Assembly: GCF_035594125.1 (NCBI RefSeq)
Contig: NC_087192.1
Coordinates: 2,017,501-2,081,500, forward strand
DNA: 64,000 nucleotides
Direction of reading: 5' to 3'
DNA from: Scylla paramamosain
Taxonomy: Eukaryota; Arthropoda; Malacostraca; Decapoda; Portunidae
The notes beneath the pieces were generated by a model. That model saw only the letters and a program-made list of their open reading frames with translations, searched no databases and had not been told where the DNA came from. Of this stretch, positions 11,653 through 53,054 are shown piece by piece; position 1 is the stretch's first letter; the number at the start of each line of letters is the position of its first letter. The translations under genes and the position numbers were made by a program.

Positions 11653-11687
11653 TCAGTTGTTAGGTGTCAGTTGTCAGGTGTCAGTTG
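11653..11687 (+). promoter_or_regulatory. Candidate initiator cluster upstream of the metalloprotease gene
   Basis: Three TCAGTTG motifs, at 11653, 11667 and 11681, lie exactly 14 bp apart, 56-90 bp before the ATG. TCAGT is the arthropod initiator consensus, so this may be the transcription start region. It could equally be a small tandem duplication in the 5' UTR. Confidence 0.4.
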
Positions 11688-11742
11688 TGAGCGGCCGGTC
11701 ATCCCGCGGTGAAGAGTTCGCTGCCTCGCCGCTGCTACCAAG

Positions 11743-31972
<20,230 letters not shown>

Positions 31973-32106
31973 ATAATATGAAAAAGACAAGAAAAAATGT
32001 TTGATACGTTAAGGAAAACTAAGAAAAAAAAATACCAAAGAAAGAATAGGTCCCTTCATTTATTTGTTGTTAATGGAAAGTCATTATCTAAATTAAATAC
32101 CTCATA

Positions 32107-32116
32107 AATAAATAAA
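32107..32116 (+). terminator. Polyadenylation signal of the metalloprotease gene
   Basis: Overlapping AATAAA motifs about 135 nt after the stop codon, in A-rich sequence. Position and spacing are reasonable for the 3' end of the transcript. Confidence 0.5.
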
Positions 32117-33089
32117 AACACGACAAAATAATGCATTCATCAAACGAAACCATCTATTTACGGCTAAAGTTACACAAAACTTCATATAAAAATAGCAATG
32201 TGGTCTGCCCACAATCTTTAATCTACTACTTTCCTTCAATTTCCTTTCTTTTACTTCTTCTGTCCAAACTCTTCAATATTCTCAATCTTTCTACAAGCAA
32301 AACAAAAGCAAAACGGCTTAAGTTGTTTGACTGATTAGCCAATAGGCATATAAAGATGTTTATGAAATCTGCCTTCATACAGTACGTTCTATTTACTCTC
32401 GTTTCCCCGCCGTCAGTGCACCGTAGTCTTTCAGTGGTATCCTAACTGTGAGATGGTGTCCGTGGCAGCGAGAGCGATATCTGCTCCTTTACCACTGTTC
32501 TCGGATACGTGGCTTGGTTTTAGCGTGCGTGACACTAGAGCACCACAATGGGAGACGCTAACACACAAGACTGATAAGCAGCACGAGGCGAAATGTTTGG
32601 TAAGTTTTCGGTAACCCGCATCCCGCCACGTGCTGCCTCCCGCCTTATTTCTCTGGTGAGTTGTGTTCATCATTATTTTGCATTCTGTTCTGGTGTGTTT
32701 ATCTTTATTTTTCTCTTTTTTTTGTTTTTTTCTTTCTTCAACTTATTTTTGCGGTGAGATTTGATTTGTTTGTCGTTAGTGTGCTTTTTTTATTTTTCTA
32801 TTTTTCTGTTGTTGAGCTGATTAGTTTGCCTTCATTTTATTTCTGTGTTGTTGTGTTCATTAGTTTGTTTGTTTGTTTGTATATCTCTGATGAATGTTGT
32901 GTTCACTATAACTTGCATTCATTATACTTCTCAGACTTATGATGTGTTTATCATTAATACGCCTTTGTTTTATTTGTGGTGAATGTTAGTGTGTTTGTCA
33001 TTGATTTACCCTCACTTACTGTAACAAATCTGTATTACTGGAAAGGAGGATGTGAGGAAGTATTCGGAAAGCTAGTCTGGCGAATGGAA

Positions 33090-33748
33090 CGGTAAGCAAA
33101 TTAATTGAAAACAAATCTAAAGTTGGTAAAGAAGATTGTTTCGTTCAGCAGAGTAATGCGAGCGTAATTCTGTAAATTTAACTTCCTAACTGCCACGTAA
33201 CGAGCTCATAACAACTTTGAAACAATTTTATAGCCATCCAATACATGATGAACTTTCGCAGTCACCACTTGAGAATCTCCTAGCAACAATGACAACCACG
33301 TAACAGTCTTGAAGTCATCACGTGCCAGCCTCGTCATTACCAAGCAATAATGATGTAATGACAGAGAGCAAAGAGCTTTTCCTGATGAAGCGTAAGGCCA
33401 CACATGTATTGTCTCCCTTAGTCTGTGACCTGGACGAGGACTGGGCGGCCGAGGAAGCTGCTCAGTGAGAAATTAGTAAAGTTCATGCAACGATTTTGTT
33501 TGTACGTTAGCTTGTTCATCACTGTACTTGTAAGGATTCAGTGTAAGTGATTATCTTCACACGGACACTTAAACACACAATAATTTAAGACTATGTATTG
33601 GATGGCTATAAAATTGTTTCATAGTTGTTATGAGCTCGTTACGTGGCAGTTAGGAGGTTAAATTTACAGAATTACGCTCGCATTACTCTGCTGAACGAAA
33701 CAATCTTCTCTATCAAGTTTAGATTTGTTTTCAGTTAATTTTACCAGA
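33090..33748. mobile_element. Inverted repeat with ~150-bp arms (foldback/MITE candidate)
   Basis: The left arm 33090-33246 and right arm 33593-33748 are near-perfect inverse copies: TTAATTGAAAACAAATCTAA to CCATCCAATACAT on the left, the reverse complement on the right. A ~346-bp unrelated core with no ORF lies between. No target duplication was identified with certainty. Confidence 0.7.
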
Positions 33749-34554
33749 AGTACAATAATTTCAACCTGTATAGTACGATAATATGGCCAAAACAGTCTGG
33801 CAACGCTGCTGCTGCCTGACAAATTAACCAGTGTGTCGCGTCTATGGGTGGTGTTGGTACGCGTCTGTTTCAACTCCCAGCCTGACAGAATTATTATTAT
33901 TTTTTTTTTTTCGTGTAACCACGCCTACACAGTGGCTGCCAAGGCTTACCCATGAGTTAAACCTTCTTTAGTTGATAATGAGGAAGGCGTGGGCTCTAGC
34001 AGTGGACACCCGAAGGCAGCAGTGGGTGAAAACAAGCAAAATAAAGAAAAGTTTGGCTGTGAGAAGGTGCTAAACAGCCAGCCATAGTGACGAGGAGGCA
34101 CCACCACCATCACCACCACAGGGAAGGTAAGGTCAGGAAGTGTTAGAATAAATTTAGATAACTTAACGTAACTTTTTAATGAATAACTGAACAATCCACG
34201 GTTTTACCTCATTTTAACGCATCTCACCTAACCTCCAGCACAATATATCCCTGTGTCAGCCTCGTCTCGTTGCTAAAAACCGTAAAATTTAACTTAATGA
34301 AAATGTAAACAATCTGGGTCGTCTCTATTTATCAGCCATTATTTATCTTATCTGTGAGTGTTTTAAACCAATAATGTCGCAAAGCGGAGCCACATGACCT
34401 ATCTGTTCGTTAGATATACCTGCCATTACTTAGTTTAAGTTTGGCGAGGGTTTAAATGAGTGAGAAGGGTTGGTCGTTCCCTCCACTGGCCCCCCACCGC
34501 CATCTTGGATAAGGCTCCCCAGCCCCCTCCGGTTCCAATATTATTTTCTTTTAT

Positions 34555-34965
34555 TTCCTAAGTATTTTATTTCGGCTTGTAGCTAAGATTTTATGGTTTG
34601 TAAAAATATTTCGTTGTTTTTTAAGTTATTTGAGCGCGTGTGTTGCATGAAAAGTGGTGATTTTGGCGTTGTTTTTGTGTAAATAAGAGGGCCGTTTTCG
34701 GCGTATTTTTTTACGGTCCCAAAACTAATTTTTTTATTTCAGCCTGTACAAGGTTCTTATTGGTTTTAAAAAATAGTTGGTGTTTTTTTAAGTGTGTTGC
34801 CGTCCCGCTCAGTGAAATGCGTGCACCGTACACTTGTTTTTATTTGTGTTCAACTTCCAATAATATTGATTTTTTTTTCGGTAGATTTTTTATTTGTGCT
34901 TGTAGCTCACTTTAAATGGTTTTAGAAAATAGTTCAGATTTTTTAAAGTGTTTTGCGTTATGTTT
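34555..34965. repeat. Three divergent tandem units (~140-170 bp)
   Basis: Units starting near 34560, 34733 and 34888 share TTTTATTTCGGCTTGTAGCT-like starts, then GGTTTTAAAAAATAGTT and GTTTTTTTAAGTGTGTTGC. The copies are old and substituted. Confidence 0.5.
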
Positions 34966-35200
34966 AAGCCAGAATGGGTGGACATTTGAATTATTTTAAA
35001 TGGGGTAAAGGTTCCAACAGTTTCCAGATACTTCTTTTTAAATATCTTTAATACTACTGCGTTTTGAAATGTGTTGTTATTTGTGGCATTAGTTAAAATG
35101 TGTGGCAATTCTGAATTTATAAAGCATTCCTGTCTAGCTGCGTTTTTTAGAGGGGTCATTTTCAAAATGAAATACGTACGTACGTAAATAACGGTCGCTG

Positions 35201-35254
35201 TGACGTCATCAACCCCCCGCTGTGACGTCACAAGCCCCCCCAGCCGTGACGTTA
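35201..35254. promoter_or_regulatory. Three CRE-like sites
   Basis: TGACGTCA at 35201-35208 and 35223-35230, and TGACGTTA at 35247-35254. Each sits in a GCTGTGACGT-A--AA/CCCCCC context, so the block is a short tandem duplication that multiplies a palindromic CREB/ATF consensus. It is 1.3 kb upstream of the likely AGXT start. Function unproven. Confidence 0.4.
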
Positions 35255-35324
35255 TCAGAGTGGTACTTTCCCTAACTCCCTCCCAGTAAATATTCAGTGT
35301 TTTTTTTTTTTTCAAGGTATTTCA

Positions 35325-35327
<3 letters not shown>

Positions 35328-35395
<68 letters not shown>

Positions 35396-35423
35396 GCCTT
35401 ATTTTTCGTTGTACAGATGGTGA

Positions 35424-35468
<45 letters not shown>

Positions 35469-35496
35469 GCCTTATTTTTCGTTGTACAGATGGTGA

Positions 35497-35569
<73 letters not shown>

Positions 35570-35701
35570 GCCTTATTTTTCGTTGTACAGATGGTGATGC
35601 AGTGTGTGTGTGTGTGTGTGTTGCCTTGTCTTACGTTGTACAGATGCTTATGCAGTGTGTGTGTGTGTGTGTTGCCTTGTCTTTCGTTGTACAGATTGTT
35701 A

Positions 35702-35748
<47 letters not shown>

Positions 35749-35776
35749 GCCTTATCTTTCGTTGTACAGATGGTGA

Positions 35777-35841
<65 letters not shown>

Positions 35842-35869
35842 GCCTTGTCTTACGTTGTACAGATGCTTA

Positions 35870-35908
<39 letters not shown>

Positions 35909-35936
35909 GCCTTGTCTTTCGTTATACAGATGCTTA

Positions 35937-35993
<57 letters not shown>

Positions 35994-36000
35994 GCCTTGT
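35328..36000. repeat. Nine copies of a 35-bp unit separated by (TG)n
   Basis: The unit TTGCCTTRTCTTWCGTTGTA followed by CAGATGSTTATGCAG begins near 35394, 35467, 35568, 35621, 35671, 35746, 35840, 35907 and 35991. The intervening (TG)n runs differ in length. The last copy is truncated. Units differ at a few positions and alternate between GGTGATG and GCTTATG forms. Confidence 0.85.
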
Positions 36001-36168
36001 CTTTCGTGCCTCTTCGTGCCTTAAGTTACATTTCAGTTTAATATAACCAAGGATAACTCAAAATGGAGGAATGGTTGTCAAACTACCAAGCAGTGACAGT
36101 TCACTGGGACTGCCACGTGTAGGCCTGATGACTTCTTGCAGCTTCTCTTATTTTCCATGTTCTTATTG

Positions 36169-36370
36169 TGTATTCTGGAACTCTCAACATGATTATTTTC
36201 AAAGACCACAAAGGTGATTATATAGCTGTCAAGAGTGTTTATCTTGTTAATAATGTAAAAATCTTGTTAATCTTTCTAGAACCATAAAAATGCCCTTATA
36301 AAAACAGTGTAACTTCAACTAGTTTTCTGAATGTAGTGGATGTTCAGCGCAAAAGTGTTTCAGAATATGT
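36169..36370 (+). mobile_element. Short MITE-like repeat, family M, copy 5
   Basis: Begins GTATTCTGGAACTCTC and ends GTGTTTCAGAATATG. Internal GATTATTTTCAAAGACC and TCTAGAACCATAAAAA match the other copies. It sits about 160 bp upstream of the putative AGXT start region, directly after a GGCCTGATGACTTCTTGCAGCTT retroelement tail (36114-36165). Confidence 0.6.
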
Positions 36371-36531
36371 CAATTGTTGCAGAATATACACACTCAAATA
36401 CTGATGTTACTCTTAATATAAACGTTTTCTGTGAACCATAGAAGTATCCTTGGGGGCATTTGTTGGGAGGACTGGAAGGTCGTGTGCGCGAGTGTGTGTG
36501 TGTGTGTGAGAGATTCAGCAGTCAGTCAGGA

Positions 36532-36566
36532 GCAGCTTCTAGTTAACAACGGTTGTTCACGTGAGT
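36532..36566 (+). promoter_or_regulatory. Candidate AGXT transcription start and noncoding exon donor
   Basis: GCAGTCAGTCAGG contains an arthropod TCAGT initiator at 36532-36536. Thirty bases on, TTCAC|GTGAGT (36561-36566) is a good donor that could splice to the acceptor at 38965 just before the AGXT start codon. Inferred from motifs only. Confidence 0.35.
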
Positions 36567-37979
36567 GTTGACAGTCTGTAAGGGTGTGTCATCTGTGTCT
36601 GGAGGTAGTAAGTGTGTGGTGGAGGTGAGGGACAGCCACATAACCACAGCAAGACTAGAAAGGGATATTATATAATGAGTTAGGTAGTGTAAATATATTT
36701 TTCGGTAAACATCATCCCGTTAATTTCAAGACGGATTTATTTTATCTGTGGTTTAACGAATCACACAATAGTTCCTGTAGAATACCACACGTACACACAC
36801 TTATATTTGATTTTTTTTATTTATTTATTTTTTGTTTACTTTTTTTTTTTAAGGGTGGCGAGGGGGTGCGACAGTCAGCACTCATTTCTCGTTTAATTTT
36901 CTAGTTTCTTCTTTGATATGCTATTAAAATTGAAGATAAAGAACTAGTAACCCATTATTACTGTCTACACATCAATACTGTATTGTTTGTGGCCTTGTAT
37001 ATTGAAGGCAGAGTAAGGCGTGCTGGCGTGGTGTGATCAACAAGTGGCTGGTTGTCAAGGCTGGTCTGGCTGGGAACTCGTGTCTCGTTCCCAGTTGTTG
37101 CTATGTGACTCGTGGGTCTTGTCATCTCAGGCAAGTTATGGTAATATGCTTACGATGGCCCCCTGCAGTGAAGAATAGTATCAAGAGGTGATATTATTCC
37201 TGTTTATTATATATTTTGTCTTTTTATCAAGAAAGTATCATTATTAGTGTTTTCTGCATGTTTTCTGTAATTGTTAAAAGTGTGAGTTTTAAGTTTAGGT
37301 TAGGATAGGGGAGGTGAAACTGCAGATATTATTAAGTTAAGAGCAGGGAATGGTATGTTAGATTAAAAGTTCAGGCTCAGAAGATAAAGATCCTATCTCA
37401 TTGACTTTACCGAGTCAGTCTAAATTATTCTTATATAGTAACTTTCATTGTGTTATGTAAGTACTGGTATGGGTCAGTCCAGTAAATGATACTAAAAAGG
37501 TACATGATATTTTGTTATTTAAGATGAGGAACTGCAACTGTAGAAAGACTGTCAAAATTATACTAAAAGAGTCAACTGGGATTGTCACTTGAGAACTGTA
37601 GTATTTCAAAAGATGAAAGAATAGCCTATATCATAAGTAAATCAGTGCCAATAGGAAATGTACATACCAGAGATTATATCCTTGGCTCTGATGTGATTAT
37701 AAAGATGTGGGCTCTTCAGTTATGGACATGAGCTTCTTTAGGCTGATGTGTACTTCAGTAACTCGCCAGTCTTCTAAGCCAGGCAAATGTAAATTAATAT
37801 TTTTGATATTTTGTCCATTTGTACAACCTAACAAAATAAGTGAATATGTATCCACATTGGATACCAAGACAGTAATGTGAAGAGTACCTAATAGTAGTAA
37901 TAAATGCAGGGAGAAGTCCTTTCTCTTTGGAATATCCAGTTGTAGGTATCATGTCTCTCTTGATTACCGGATGAAATGC

Positions 37980-38140
37980 ATCAAGTGCATTTCATCTCAT
38001 CAGTTCTTCTCAGATTGCAAACTGCATGCCTCTCCCTTCTGTGGCCCTGCCACACAAGGCTTTCTACTTTCACTCTTATTCTATCCAACCCTCTAATGCA
38101 ATAGTTAACCAAGAAGGAGATTTTTAAGATACTTATCCTC
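37980..38140 (+). mobile_element. LINE fragment upstream of AGXT
   Basis: AACTGCATGCCTCTCCC, CACTCTTATTCTATCCAACC, TCTAATGCAATAGTTAACC and AAGATACTTATCCTCAA match the C-terminal coding region of the LINE at 24330-24480. Short and decayed. Confidence 0.55.
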
Positions 38141-38386
38141 AAAATTATTGTTAAAGATTTCCATTTAGTAATTAATCTTAATTTCTGGATCTTTGTGTAA
38201 TGTTTTTCACTCACTCCCATTGTTTTCCTCAACAACATAAACAGTTAAACTGCATACTGTATATTGATTAAGATTTAAGATCTAAGAGAACAAAAAGATT
38301 TTTTCCATTTATGTATGTCTCCATCAATTGTGATTCATTATCGTTGGAACTCCCTTGAAGTAGTGATTGTGGTGGAAGTCTCTTTG

Positions 38387-38566
<180 letters not shown>

Positions 38567-38966
38567 CTCTTGTCCTCCCATTTCACATGAACACTAGAAT
38601 TTAAGGAATCTTCTTAAAGGAAGTGGACTTGCACAAGTGTTTTTGTTTGCATGATAGTATCTCTCATCCTCATCTATGAATTTCATGTATTCAACTTCTT
38701 GAAGTTCTCTTACTGCATATATTTATTCTTTATTCAGGATACTATAGTATATGAGTGTTGGAATTGTTCAATTAATTTACAAGTGTCGGAGCTGCTCAAT
38801 TAACTTAAAACTATATGTGTACTATTTTAATGAGTTCCTAACAGTACAGTAATCAGTTTCAGAGCATTCATTCCTTTCTTAAACTTTTCTCCCATCACTT
38901 AATCACTTTCATTTCACATTTATTCTTTAATTGCATAGTGTGCTGTATTAGCGTTTTCTTTCCAGA

Positions 38967-46819
<7,853 letters not shown>

Positions 46820-47419
46820 GAAATACTTTACTCTTCATTATGTCAATGTGTGATAAAAGGTTCACTATTCTCATAAAAATAATTTGGCTATTATGTTAGG
46901 CATTATATAATCAAGTAACATTTTTATACAATTAATACATTTTACTTGTGAATTATGAAAGATTTTATATGGTGGGGGTGGTGAGCTCTCATACACCTCA
47001 TGAGGTGCAAGGAGGATTTTATTTACTTCAACTTATAAGTACAGCAGTATTTCATGTAGTGAACCACAATAGGGTCCAAATCTTAATCTTAGGTTCTATC
47101 TAAAGTTGCTCACTGCTTTATACTAGAGCTGTGTGTTGCATTGACTGTAAAAACACCCACCTTAACATATTCACTGCCATTTTAATGTGTACAAGATGTT
47201 GTAGACTTCATGTTGTGCTGCAGCACCTGCAGTGTTGTGTATGCCCATTCCTATGTTCCTGCTGACTGGACTTTATGGCAGTTCAGTGGCAGGCTGAAAG
47301 CAGTGACACAATTAAGATAACAGTTTTATGTAGTGATAAACCCTCGCCTCTTTCATAGCAGTTCTGAACAAAAGACATCAGAATGAGGGAAGCCACATGA
47401 AGACAGTATGCTTACATGT

Positions 47420-48300
47420 GTACAAAACATATCTACCTATTACCACTACCCATAAGGTTACCTAGTCTAATTCTGCAGCTTTTATTAACTGCTAACAGCT
47501 TGATAAGGTTATTTCATCTATCAACTCTGAACCCATTACACCTACTCTTATTCTGGTTATTAATCCTAACATTATGTATTTCATATAATCCTTGTCATAT
47601 GCTTTATGCCACTTAAACACCTCTATCAGATCACCTCAATCTACACCTTTCTCTATAATCTCTTAACAAATATTTTGCATTCCTTGTGTCATTGTAAGCA
47701 CTAACAAATGTAGGATATCCTTTCTATATATAATATAGGGACCATAAAATCACTACATGAACTAGAGGATATTCATCTCATCTATGTCTGCTTGACAGGT
47801 CCATTGGAATCTAGCCCAATTCACCTTTGGATCACCTTTAAATTTACTAATATTGATACTAATTCCATTATCTAAATCATTATTACTCATTAAAAATGAG
47901 TGGTCCAAAAACTTGTTCTCATTGTACTCCACACACACCACTCTGATTTGGAGTATGAATTGTAACTCGGTTTCCTGTCACATGACTATGACCTAATCTA
48001 TGTTACCTTATCAAGTATGCCTAATATCTACAGCATCATAGACTTGAATATTTGAGAGTCTATAATATAAATAGTCATGTTTGTAAGTTCCCCTTCATGA
48101 AGCAATCCTGTGAATCCTTTATCAAATCTATGATTATAATTGCATAAATTCAGAGAATATTACAGATAATTTTAGGCAAACTATATTAATTTGTCCACAA
48201 CTAAAGTCAGGCTGACTGGGAGATAGCTCAACATTAACATTTTAATCTCCTGTCTTAAAAATGGAAACTAAATTTTATTTGTTGCCACATCAGTGGCACC
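47420..48300 (-). mobile_element. Degenerate RTE/CR1-like reverse transcriptase
   Basis: On the minus strand: a PxFKxGDRR-like start near 48265, then IKDSQDCFMKG (48130-48090), and GNRVTIHTPNQSGVCGVQ with EQVFGPLIF, which corresponds to the SGVPQGSVLGPLLF motif of reverse transcriptases. The 3' part (47420-47700) resembles a retroelement tail. Many stops. Confidence 0.55.
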
Positions 48301-49440
48301 TCTCCTGAAGACAGCTGTGATAACTCACAAGGTTACATTATAGAAATTGCTAGTAAGTTAAATAATTGCAGTATCATTAAACACTGCTTTGAGGAATAGG
48401 ATAAGAGTTGAGTGTACAAGTTTGGTGAGAAGAGAACTAGACAAAGACAATTTAAAAATGTACGATGATGGCAGTGTGTGATTGGGTGATAAAAGTCAGA
48501 GATCTGAATGTAGCTGGTTGAGTTTTTAAAGATGGACATGAAATGGAACTGGGCACGTCGCTATTAGATCAACAAAGCTGGCACATGCAGCCATGAAGCA
48601 TGATGGAGTGAAGTCTTAAGAAGACAGATTTGATAATATTTTGGCAAGTTACCATTGGGTGACTAAAATTGACCTACACAAGTACATGATCTATGGAAAA
48701 GCACTAATAACTTAATTTACTAGACAGAAAGACAGAAGAGGTATGTTTATTTTCTTACTGTTCATGAAATGTTTTAAGGCTTTTTATGAAACTGGAGAAG
48801 TTTGAAAGAGACCATTATGAATGCCTCATGAGTCAAGGTTCCGTCCAGATAGGTCTAAGTCTGTCAAGTACGCAGCTTTTCGTCATTTGATGAATTTTTA
48901 ACCTTGCCAACACAATGTAACTTGTAGAGTTGTACTAAATTTACGAGGAATTTTTTTGAACATCCTATCAGGTATGTTTATGATGAGCAAAAGTTGCCAA
49001 CCTTCTGTGCTTGTTCTTATGGTTTCTTAAAGGACATGCAAACCATACCAAAGTACATTAAATTCCCAATATCAGAGAAATTATATTAATAAATAATGGT
49101 GCTAAGAAATTTTTGTGGATAATAAAGATTGGTGCTATGAAATGTTTTAATAAACCTTTATAGCTAGCTGAAATTTCCAGTAAAATTACCATCAATCATT
49201 GTTTTTCACCAAAGCTCCAGGTTGGTATCACACAATATTTATTTTTATTTACCTACTTATTTGTGTATTTGTTGTTTGTATTTACCTACTTTCATCTTAT
49301 TTTAATTCATTTCTAGTCATCCTGTTTTAATTCATTTCTATTTTTTTACTATTTATATATTTTTTTCTCCATGATGTTCAGGAACATTATTTCTCTAACC
49401 AAACATTTCTACTATCCACTTCCCTCCTTATCCTTTACTG

Positions 49441-49691
49441 CAGTGGTTTCCAACCAGGGGCAGGGTGTGTGAGCACAGGATGGGAGGGAAAAAAATCACA
49501 AAATCACAGATTCCTGGCTATTAGTACAAAGGAGATGCAGCTGTTATCCCTAGCCAAGGGCTATCTATCTATCTATCTTTGGTAGCATAGCTGGGGAGGG
49601 GGTTGAGTGGGTGGTGCAGGGAGGAAGGGAACCACAACTGCATTGAACCAGCTTTGGGGGGGCCCAGCCTGCAAAAGGTTGAGAACCCCTG
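49441..49691. mobile_element. hAT-type MITE (251 bp)
   Basis: Termini CAGTGGTTTCCAACCAGG and, inverted, CAGGGGTTCTCAACCTTT are flanked by an 8-bp target duplication: CTTTACTG (49433-49440) and CTTTATTG (49692-49699), 7 of 8 matching. Has an internal (CTAT)n run. No ORF. Confidence 0.85.
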
Positions 49692-49989
49692 CTTTATTGT
49701 ATAATTATCTTGGCAGAAATGCCCTCTACCTTCCATGTTATGAGTGCTACGCACTTCTGTTACTCTTTCCTGGCCTACCCTCTCCTTGTTCTATTATCAA
49801 GTTTATTTTTTTAGACCCATCAAGGATGAAAACAAAAATTCAATGATATTCCCACCAAAAAAAGTAATACAAGAGAGAGAGAGACTTATTTTGTGAAGTT
49901 TCTCAATACATTTTTAAATGTACTAATTCAAGTTGCTGATGAGGAAATGCAGAAACAGGATTAAAGGAGAGAAGTTGATAAGTAAAAGG

Positions 49990-51060
49990 CTTAACCACAA
50001 CTTTAGAAAGTCTGTGGTTTAAACCTCTCCATATGTGCATGCAGTACTCCATATATAGACAGATAAGGCTTATGTATTAAGTAAGCTATTCAGAGGTAAA
50101 ATACTGGCAGAGGCAACACAGAATACTAAACTTTTTGGAAGCTGTTTTAGCAAGAGATGTGAAATTTTCAGCTGAGGTTACTAGTGAAGGACAGTCTTAA
50201 GTATGTTCTGCACAAAAGAGGGGGATAGTTTAGTGTCACTGATGATGGAACAGTTGTCTGAAAGGTTATTGAATGGATACATGAAGGAACCAAGTTTACA
50301 CTAAAACAAGATGTTTGCCCTTGCCCATTCTGAAATCATAGGTTCAGAAATCAATCACTATGTAGCTTCTCAGAGTGAATGAACTATTTAATTCTTGCTG
50401 AGCTGGACATCTGGCAAATGATGTTGAGAAGTGTAGGTAAGAAGGAATAGGACAAGAGGTTTCACTGAGAACATTTAGAAATATGGTGAGAGATAAAACC
50501 AAGTCCTGTGGAGTACCATTATAAGTGGATTTAGAGCAGGAACCATCTACTCTAACAGTAATAATGACTAAGAAGGAAATTAGAAATAAAGGTACTGAGA
50601 TTAATAGAAATGGTATGAAGGAAGCTCAGAAATTGAATATTTATGCCAGACTTAGTCTCAAGATTTCAGTTTTTATGTAGTAGCAAGAGAGCCAAGGTTT
50701 AGAAAAAGTTAGGTCACTAGTGAATTGTCATTTATGGAATCCATACTGACAATCAAAGAAAATTATGACCAGATAGGAGCTTCAGAATCTTCATATTGAG
50801 GATAGACTTTAAAAGTCTTAGAAAGACATGAAATCAATCTATAGGTTGATAGTTTGAAGTACACACTTAAATTGTCATACTTCTTGTAACAGTTTGTATG
50901 TGGGTAAACTTCCAACAAGAAGAAAAGGTGGAGGTTTATGGTCTGAGACGAAAAAGCTTGGCCAAGCAAGAAGCATTTACAGAGAACAACAGGAAGGACT
51001 CCATCAGGATCATAAACATTCCAAGGATCAAGGTCAGAGATGTCATAGAAAACCTCATCA
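49990..51060 (-). mobile_element. Decayed jockey/CR1-like LINE copy
   Basis: Parallels 22280-23300 segment by segment: GCAGTACTCCATATATAGAC, GAAGCTGTTTTAGCAAGAGATG, GGGGATAGTTTAGTGTCACTGATG, CCTGTGGAGTACC and GGGTAAACTTCCAACAAGAAG. More diverged than the intron 10 copies. Confidence 0.7.
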
Positions 51061-51540
51061 CAAAGAATTTATAATTTTTATACTTTTTACTTTAGCTCCC
51101 ACAGTACACATTACACACCTGTCGGAAGAACTTTCATGTTCCTCCATCTGGCTCTGTCATGGCAAGACTCCTTCCTCCCTTTGACTTGCAATGTTTTAGC
51201 AAACTCGGAAGACATCCTGGCTGGTACGGCTGAAAGAAAAATAAAATACATATATAAACTGAGCACGTCATGTCATGCACTAATCAGATGATAAATAGAT
51301 ACATCGAATAACAGAATGGCAATCTAGGAATAGCAGAAAGCAGAGCACTGAAATAAACTGTTAGTTTTGTCTGGAATTAACAGTCATGAGTGGAGAAAGT
51401 CAGCAAAGGTCACATGAAAAACGCAGGCAGGCAATCAGTCTCCAAGCAAACGATCACAAGACACAAATTAATGACAAGTGAAAGAAAATGTCAGACAGGA
51501 CATAAGAGTCTATTGGCTTTGGTTATTACTTACCTTAATT

Positions 51541-53054
<1,514 letters not shown>

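Larger units (their letters stand above)
32120..36500. other. Intergenic region between metalloprotease and AGXT genes
   Basis: No exon is supported on either strand. It holds a long inverted repeat (33.1-33.7 kb), a divergent three-unit tandem repeat (34.5-35.0 kb), three CRE-like sites (35.2 kb), a 35-bp/(TG)n array (35.3-36.0 kb) and a family M repeat (36.2 kb). 32.7-33.0 kb is T-rich low-complexity sequence. Confidence 0.6.

Noticed and set aside
35328..36000. CRISPR-like repeat/spacer pattern
   Set aside because: The spacers are (TG)n rather than unique sequences, and the genome is eukaryotic.
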